Shown piece by piece: positions 5,914 through 8,799 of a stretch of DNA of 8,799 bases. This DNA is from Bacillota bacterium. GTDB taxonomy: Bacteria > Bacillota > Clostridia > Christensenellales > CAG-138. Under the pieces are notes generated by a model that searched no databases, had not been told where the DNA came from, and was given only the letters and a program-made list of their open reading frames with translations. The stretch is taken from contig JAEYHP010000082.1 of NCBI GenBank assembly GCA_023409435.1, positions 1 through 8,799 on the forward strand. The letters run 5' to 3'. A program made the position numbers and the translations under genes. Position 1 is the stretch's first letter. Each line of letters begins with the position of its first letter.

Positions 5914-6342
5914 ATGCTTCATTTGAAAAAACTCGTCAAGCGGGCTTTGCCGCTTTTTACGGCCATTCTGATGGTCGCATTCGCAACGGGCTGCGGCGCT
6001 CCAAAGCTTTCCGCCAAGTTCGATGAGGAAGCCGTAAAACAGAAGGCACAGGATGTGATTGCCCTGCTCAACGCCCAGGATTCCGAGGGCATACGGGAAC
6101 TCTCCGTGCAGGTCCTCAAAGACGCTCTCACGGACGACACATTCGCGCAGATTTACGCCGCGCTCGGGGAGGGCGGCGCGTTTGTGGAAGTTACGGACAT
6201 AACGGCCTACGGTTCCACAGACAAGAACACCGGCGAGGAATACGCTGTTGTTGTAGCGCTGGCGAAGTACGAAAAGAAAAGTTTCACGTATACCATTTCA
6301 TTCGATGCCGATATGAACCTCGCGGGGATTTACTATAAATAG
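5914..6342 (+). CDS. Small secreted lipoprotein, DUF3887-like
   Basis: This predicted 142-residue lipoprotein has a basic N-terminus (LHLKKLVKR), a hydrophobic core and a lipobox ending AFATGC, with Cys at about residue 28. The mature domain of about 110 residues reads FDEEAVKQKAQDVIALLNAQ, then LSVQVLKDALTDDTFAQIY, then GEGGAFVEVTDITAYG and a C-terminal beta-rich part ending MNLAGIYYK. This order resembles the small alpha+beta DUF3887 family: helix, 'lt...l', 'GaF', strands. I recall the match only from its pattern. The function is unknown. The ATG at 5914 is chosen because of the GGAGG at 5902-5906 and because the signal peptide begins there; a longer frame from 5839 has no ribosome binding site. 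It lies 56 bases before the exporter ATPase and is probably co-transcribed, so it may be an extracytoplasmic accessory of that exporter. Confidence 0.75.
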   Translation: MLHLKKLVKRALPLFTAILMVAFATGCGAPKLSAKFDEEAVKQKAQDVIALLNAQDSEGIRELSVQVLKDALTDDTFAQIYAALGEGGAFVEVTDITAYGSTDKNTGEEYAVVVALAKYEKKSFTYTISFDADMNLAGIYYK

Positions 6343-6350
6343 GTTCTCGC

Positions 6351-6363
6351 GGGCTGTCGGCCC
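6351..6363 (+). other. Small GC hairpin between lipoprotein and ABC ATPase genes
   Basis: GGGC-TGTCG-GCCC forms a four-base-pair stem nine bases after the lipoprotein stop. The sequence after it is not T-rich enough for a terminator. It could slow polymerase or protect the upstream message, but a chance origin is also likely. Confidence 0.3.
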
Positions 6364-6398
6364 ATACTTTCCAACACGAATTGCCGGAGGAGGAACCC

Positions 6399-7310
6399 AT
6401 GAACGAGCCCCTCATTCGTTTCCAGGATGTTTCCAAGCGCTATGGATCCGTGCTTGCCGTAGACGGCATGTCCTTTGAGGTGCAGCGCGGCGAGATACTG
6501 GGCCTGCTAGGCCCCAACGGTTCAGGCAAAACCACGTCCATACGCCTGATGAATGGCGTTCTCTCGCCAGACAGCGGCAGCATTTGTGTATTTGGAATGG
6601 ACCCGACGCGCCAAGGCAACCTGGTCCGCGCGCGCTCGGGCGTGCTTACCGAGACGGCCAACCTCTACGAAACCCTGACCGTGACCGACAACCTGAGATT
6701 CTTCGCCCGGCTCTATGGCGTGCCCGAAGGTGACATCCCCGGCCGCATCGATACCCTGCTGCAACAGTTCAGCCTGACGGAAAAGAGAAAAGCGAAGGTG
6801 GGCGCCCTGAGCACGGGCCTGAAAAAGCGCGCCGCTGTGGCCAAGGCGCTCATACACAACCCCGATCTGCTGTTTCTGGACGAGCCCACCTCCGGGCTGG
6901 ACCCGGAAGCCGCCCGCGAGATGATCGCGCGTATCCGCACCCTGAACGCTTCCGGAGTCACCGTGTTTGTGTGCACCCACAATTTGGCGGAGGCCGAACA
7001 ATTTTGCACACGCTTCGTATTTCTGGACCGCGGGCGTATTCTGGAGGCCGGTACACTGGAAGAATTGGAGCGCAAATACGTGGCCGAGATCGTGCTGCGG
7101 CTGGAGACGCCCGCATCCGCAGTACCGGAACTCCCTGCAGGCGTACCGGGTGAGGCGGTCCACGGCGGCTTCACGGTGAAACTGCCGGGCAAGGCATCCA
7201 TTCCGGCCTTCTTGCGGCAGATTTGTGCCCGGCAGGATATCTACAGCGCCACCATCGAGAACAGCAACCTCGAGGCGCTCTATTTCGAGATCAGGAGGGT
7301 CAAGCCATGA
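6399..7310 (+). CDS. ABC-2 type exporter ATP-binding protein (NatA/DrrA-like)
   Basis: This 303-residue cytoplasmic ATPase should power the permease encoded directly after it. It has Walker A GPNGSGKT at residues 38-45. Q-loop region GVLTETANLY (81-90) has Glu85 where many relatives have Gln. The signature is LSTGLKKR (137-144), a known variant of LSGGQ in this subfamily, followed by Walker B LLFLDEPTSGLDP (157-169) and the switch histidine H194 in VCTHNLAEAE. The last 85 residues form a separate C-terminal domain, common in multidrug and NatA-type exporters, including VAEIVLRLETP and IENSNLEALYFEIRR. The ATG at 6399 is preferred for its strong GGAGGAGG site at 6386-6393. Its stop overlaps the permease ATG (ATGA, 7307-7310). 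The substrate is unknown; sodium, drugs or peptides are all possible for the family. Confidence 0.93.
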   Translation: MNEPLIRFQDVSKRYGSVLAVDGMSFEVQRGEILGLLGPNGSGKTTSIRLMNGVLSPDSGSICVFGMDPTRQGNLVRARSGVLTETANLYETLTVTDNLRFFARLYGVPEGDIPGRIDTLLQQFSLTEKRKAKVGALSTGLKKRAAVAKALIHNPDLLFLDEPTSGLDPEAAREMIARIRTLNASGVTVFVCTHNLAEAEQFCTRFVFLDRGRILEAGTLEELERKYVAEIVLRLETPASAVPELPAGVPGEAVHGGFTVKLPGKASIPAFLRQICARQDIYSATIENSNLEALYFEIRRVKP

Positions 7311-8143
7311 ACGGCCGGTCGATTACCGCACTCATGCGCAAGGATATCCGCGCCATCACGGCCAGCACGCAGATGTGGCTGCCCATGCTCATCGTGCCGC
7401 TGATATTTGTCGTGCTACTGCCCGGCGTGTTTTTAATATTGGGGCGCACCATAAATATGACGGGCGATCAGGAGGACATTCGGTTCGTCCAGCAGTTCCT
7501 TGGCGGCATCCCTCAGGGGGCGCTGCGCGCGCAGATTGAGGGCTTTGGTTCGTTGGACGCCCAGCTCGTATATCTTATGATCAATTATCTCTTTGCGCCG
7601 CTGTTCCTCATGGTGCCGGTCATGACGTCCAGCATCATGTCTGCGGCAGCCTTCGTGGGTGAAAAGGAAAAGCGCACGCTGGAAACGCTGCTCTTTACCC
7701 CCTTGAGCGAAATGGAGCTGTTCCTGGGTAAGATACTTGCAGCCTTTATACCGGCGCTGGTCGTTTCCTGGGGCGGGTTCCTGATTTTCACGGCGGAGTT
7801 CATACTATTAGGCGCGCCGTTGTTCGGGCAGCCGGTGCTGCTTGCGCCCCACTGGATGGCTATCATACTGTGCCTGGTACCGGCGCTCTCGCTGCTCATG
7901 ATATTCCTTAACGTGCTGGTCAGCGCCAAGGTCAAGGGCTATCAGGAGGCGCAGCAGGTCAGCGTTCTTGTGATATTGCCCATTCTGTTCCTGCTCTACG
8001 GCCAGATAGGCGGCATCGTATTCCTGAGCACGCCGCTGTTGCTCTTCTGCGGCGTCGGCGTGTTTGTGCTGGACGCGGTGCTTATTCGCTTCGCTGTCAA
8101 AAGCTTCAACCGCGACAAGCTGTTCCGCACGCAGGTGTCCTAA
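7307..8143 (+). CDS. ABC-2 family exporter permease (NatB-like)
   Basis: This 278-residue membrane protein is the transmembrane half of the exporter with the ATPase at 6399-7310. Hydrophobic segments lie at about residues 24-46, 88-116, 143-170, 182-206, 217-241 and 242-264, giving six likely helices. The loop between the first two is an extracytoplasmic stretch of about 40 residues. After the second helix comes the cytoplasmic GEKEKRTLETLLFTPLSEME with LGK, the hallmark of ABC-2/NatB permeases at the ATPase interface. The ATG at 7307 has GGAGG at 7294-7298 and overlaps the ATPase stop by four bases, indicating translational coupling. It is shorter than NatB of Bacillus (about 390 residues), mainly because the first extracytoplasmic loop is small. 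The substrate cannot be deduced. Confidence 0.9.
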   Translation: MNGRSITALMRKDIRAITASTQMWLPMLIVPLIFVVLLPGVFLILGRTINMTGDQEDIRFVQQFLGGIPQGALRAQIEGFGSLDAQLVYLMINYLFAPLFLMVPVMTSSIMSAAAFVGEKEKRTLETLLFTPLSEMELFLGKILAAFIPALVVSWGGFLIFTAEFILLGAPLFGQPVLLAPHWMAIILCLVPALSLLMIFLNVLVSAKVKGYQEAQQVSVLVILPILFLLYGQIGGIVFLSTPLLLFCGVGVFVLDAVLIRFAVKSFNRDKLFRTQVS

Positions 8144-8172
8144 GGCAAGAAAAATCAGAAATGATCACCAAT

Positions 8173-8211
8173 TGGGAAGCCCTGAGCGTTGCCTCATGGC
8201 TTCCCATTTTT
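8173..8211 (+). terminator. Intrinsic terminator after the ABC exporter operon
   Basis: TGGGAAGCC (8173-8181) and GGCTTCCCA (8198-8206) make a perfect nine-base-pair stem. An inner TGAG/CTCA pairing shortens the loop to six bases, and five T residues follow (8207-8211). It lies 30 bases after the permease stop and should end the lipoprotein-ATPase-permease transcript. Confidence 0.9.
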
Positions 8212-8385
8212 ATATGCGATGACGCCGTTCCATATGAAGGCGGAGCGGCTTGCCGCCCCGCCTGCCCTCAGCACTCACCGTTCATACGGCTTTCTTCTTT
8301 TTCGCCCCAACCGCCTCCCATATGAAATTTACTGAATGTTAACACAATCGGGACGCTCAAACGCCCTGTTTTGGCGGTGCCGCCA
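8212..8385. other. Gene-free stretch before the last gene
   Basis: I see no convincing coding frame here. It holds a GC-rich imperfect hairpin at 8239-8262 (GGCGG-a-GCGG, CTTG loop, CCGC-c-CCGCC) without a nearby T-tract. It also holds two copies of CCATATGAA at 8230-8238 and 8318-8326. A palindrome GGCGG-TG-CCGCC at 8373-8384 ends two bases before the predicted -35 of the next gene and could be an operator. Confidence 0.4.
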
Positions 8386-8414
8386 TTGACCGCTTGTTTT
8401 GCAAAGGCTATCAT
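8386..8414 (+). promoter_or_regulatory. Predicted sigma-A promoter of the SpoIID/LytB-like gene
   Basis: TTGACC at 8386-8391 and TATCAT at 8409-8414 are separated by 17 bases, with five of six matches in each box. This is the best promoter match in the window. Transcription would start near 8421, about 50 bases before the ATG at 8473. Confidence 0.65.
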
Positions 8415-8472
8415 AAAATATATTAATGTTGGAATATATGTCGAAAATCATTCAGTTTTTATGAGGCGAACT

Positions 8473-8799
8473 ATGCGCAAAAACAGGTACATTGCGGCTC
8501 TATGCCTTGCGTTGCTGCTTGTGGCCGCGGCCGTGCCCGCGCGGGCGGCGGTGTTTTCTACGGATGTGCGCGTGCGCATCTCAATTGGAAAGCAGCAGGA
8601 TATTTCCTTCACGCCGGTGGGCGAATTTACTCTAAAAGAAGAACCTAGCCTTGCCGTGGGCAACGACGAATTGCAGGTCTCTGCCGTAGGTGGGCGCGTT
8701 TCCATGCAAATCGGCGGCAAAACCGTCACCGCCTCCTCGCTTACGCTTTTGAGCGGCAACTACGGCGAACGGACGGACTATATCCGCCTGAAAAATTCC
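8473..8799 (+). CDS. Secreted protein, probable SpoIID/LytB-domain protein (N-terminal part)
   Basis: The frame stays open from the ATG at 8473 to the right edge, giving 109 residues. Residues 1-24 form a clear signal peptide (MRKNRYIAALCLALLLVAAA, then VPARAA). The mature part begins VFSTDVRVRISIGKQQDISF. It continues with strand-like segments FTLKEEPSLAVG, GGRVSMQIGGKTVTAS and YIRLKN. An opening 'VRV.IS.G....sF...G.f.L' followed by 'l.l.s' and 'i.l.n' resembles the N-terminus of SpoIID/LytB proteins. These include the sporulation peptidoglycan lytic transglycosylase SpoIID and its relatives; the catalytic region would lie beyond the window. The ATG at 8473 is chosen over the in-frame ATG at 8461 because only it has a ribosome binding site (GAGG, six bases before). 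The family call is moderate. Confidence 0.65.
   Translation, partial: MRKNRYIAALCLALLLVAAAVPARAAVFSTDVRVRISIGKQQDISFTPVGEFTLKEEPSLAVGNDELQVSAVGGRVSMQIGGKTVTASSLTLLSGNYGERTDYIRLKNS

Noticed and set aside
6522..7163. 213-codon minus-strand open frame
   Set aside because: It is the mirror of the ABC ATPase in a GC-rich region; the plus strand carries all the ABC motifs.
8239..8262. GC-rich hairpin as a second terminator
   Set aside because: No T-tract follows it on either strand, and a good terminator already lies 30 bases upstream.
8230..8326. Two CCATATGAA copies 88 bases apart
   Set aside because: Nine bases with an NdeI-like core is too short to call an attachment site or insertion scar; no element boundaries are seen.
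8448..8759. 103-codon minus-strand open frame
   Set aside because: It is opposite a plus-strand frame with a promoter, ribosome binding site and signal peptide, and shows no recognisable motif.

Overview
The window looks like chromosomal DNA of a spore-lineage Firmicute, most likely a clostridium of moderate GC content. The reasons are strong GGAGG-type ribosome binding sites, Gram-positive style lipoprotein signals, a YesM/YesN-type two-component pair and a probable SpoIID/LytB-domain gene at the right edge. I cannot name the species. There is no phage, insertion sequence, CRISPR array, tRNA or rRNA that I can see.

Left two thirds (1-5568, all on the minus strand): a sugar sensing and uptake locus. 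In transcription order it has a response regulator with an AraC-type output domain (5568-3952), a histidine kinase with an extracytoplasmic domain (3955-2507), and a YtfQ-like sugar-binding lipoprotein (2510-1506). These three are joined by 4-base start/stop overlaps. A terminator follows at 1390-1427. A separate predicted promoter then drives a second YtfQ-like binding lipoprotein (1180-212), a long hairpin without a U-tract (126-168), and the first 28 codons of a sugar ABC transporter ATPase (86 to the left edge). The layout suggests that the first binding protein is the ligand-sensing partner of the kinase. The second would then be the transport receptor for the ABC importer, and the phosphorylated regulator would switch on the transporter promoter. 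The two binding proteins are clear paralogues.

Middle (5569-5913): a divergent intergenic region with two near-identical 13-base palindromes in the leader of the regulator operon, one abutting its ribosome binding site. It also holds a further inverted repeat overlapping the likely regulator promoter, and a plausible promoter for the plus-strand genes.

Right third (5914-8143, plus strand): a small lipoprotein resembling the DUF3887 family, an ABC exporter ATPase of the NatA/DrrA type, and an ABC-2 permease of the NatB type. The last two overlap by 4 bases, and the unit ends in a good intrinsic terminator (8173-8211). A gene-free stretch with a sigma-A-like promoter then leads into a secreted protein, cut by the window end, that resembles the N-terminus of SpoIID/LytB proteins.

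No wholly new system is evident. The most interesting points are the probable three-component sugar sensor and the unexplained palindromes around the two promoters of the sugar locus.
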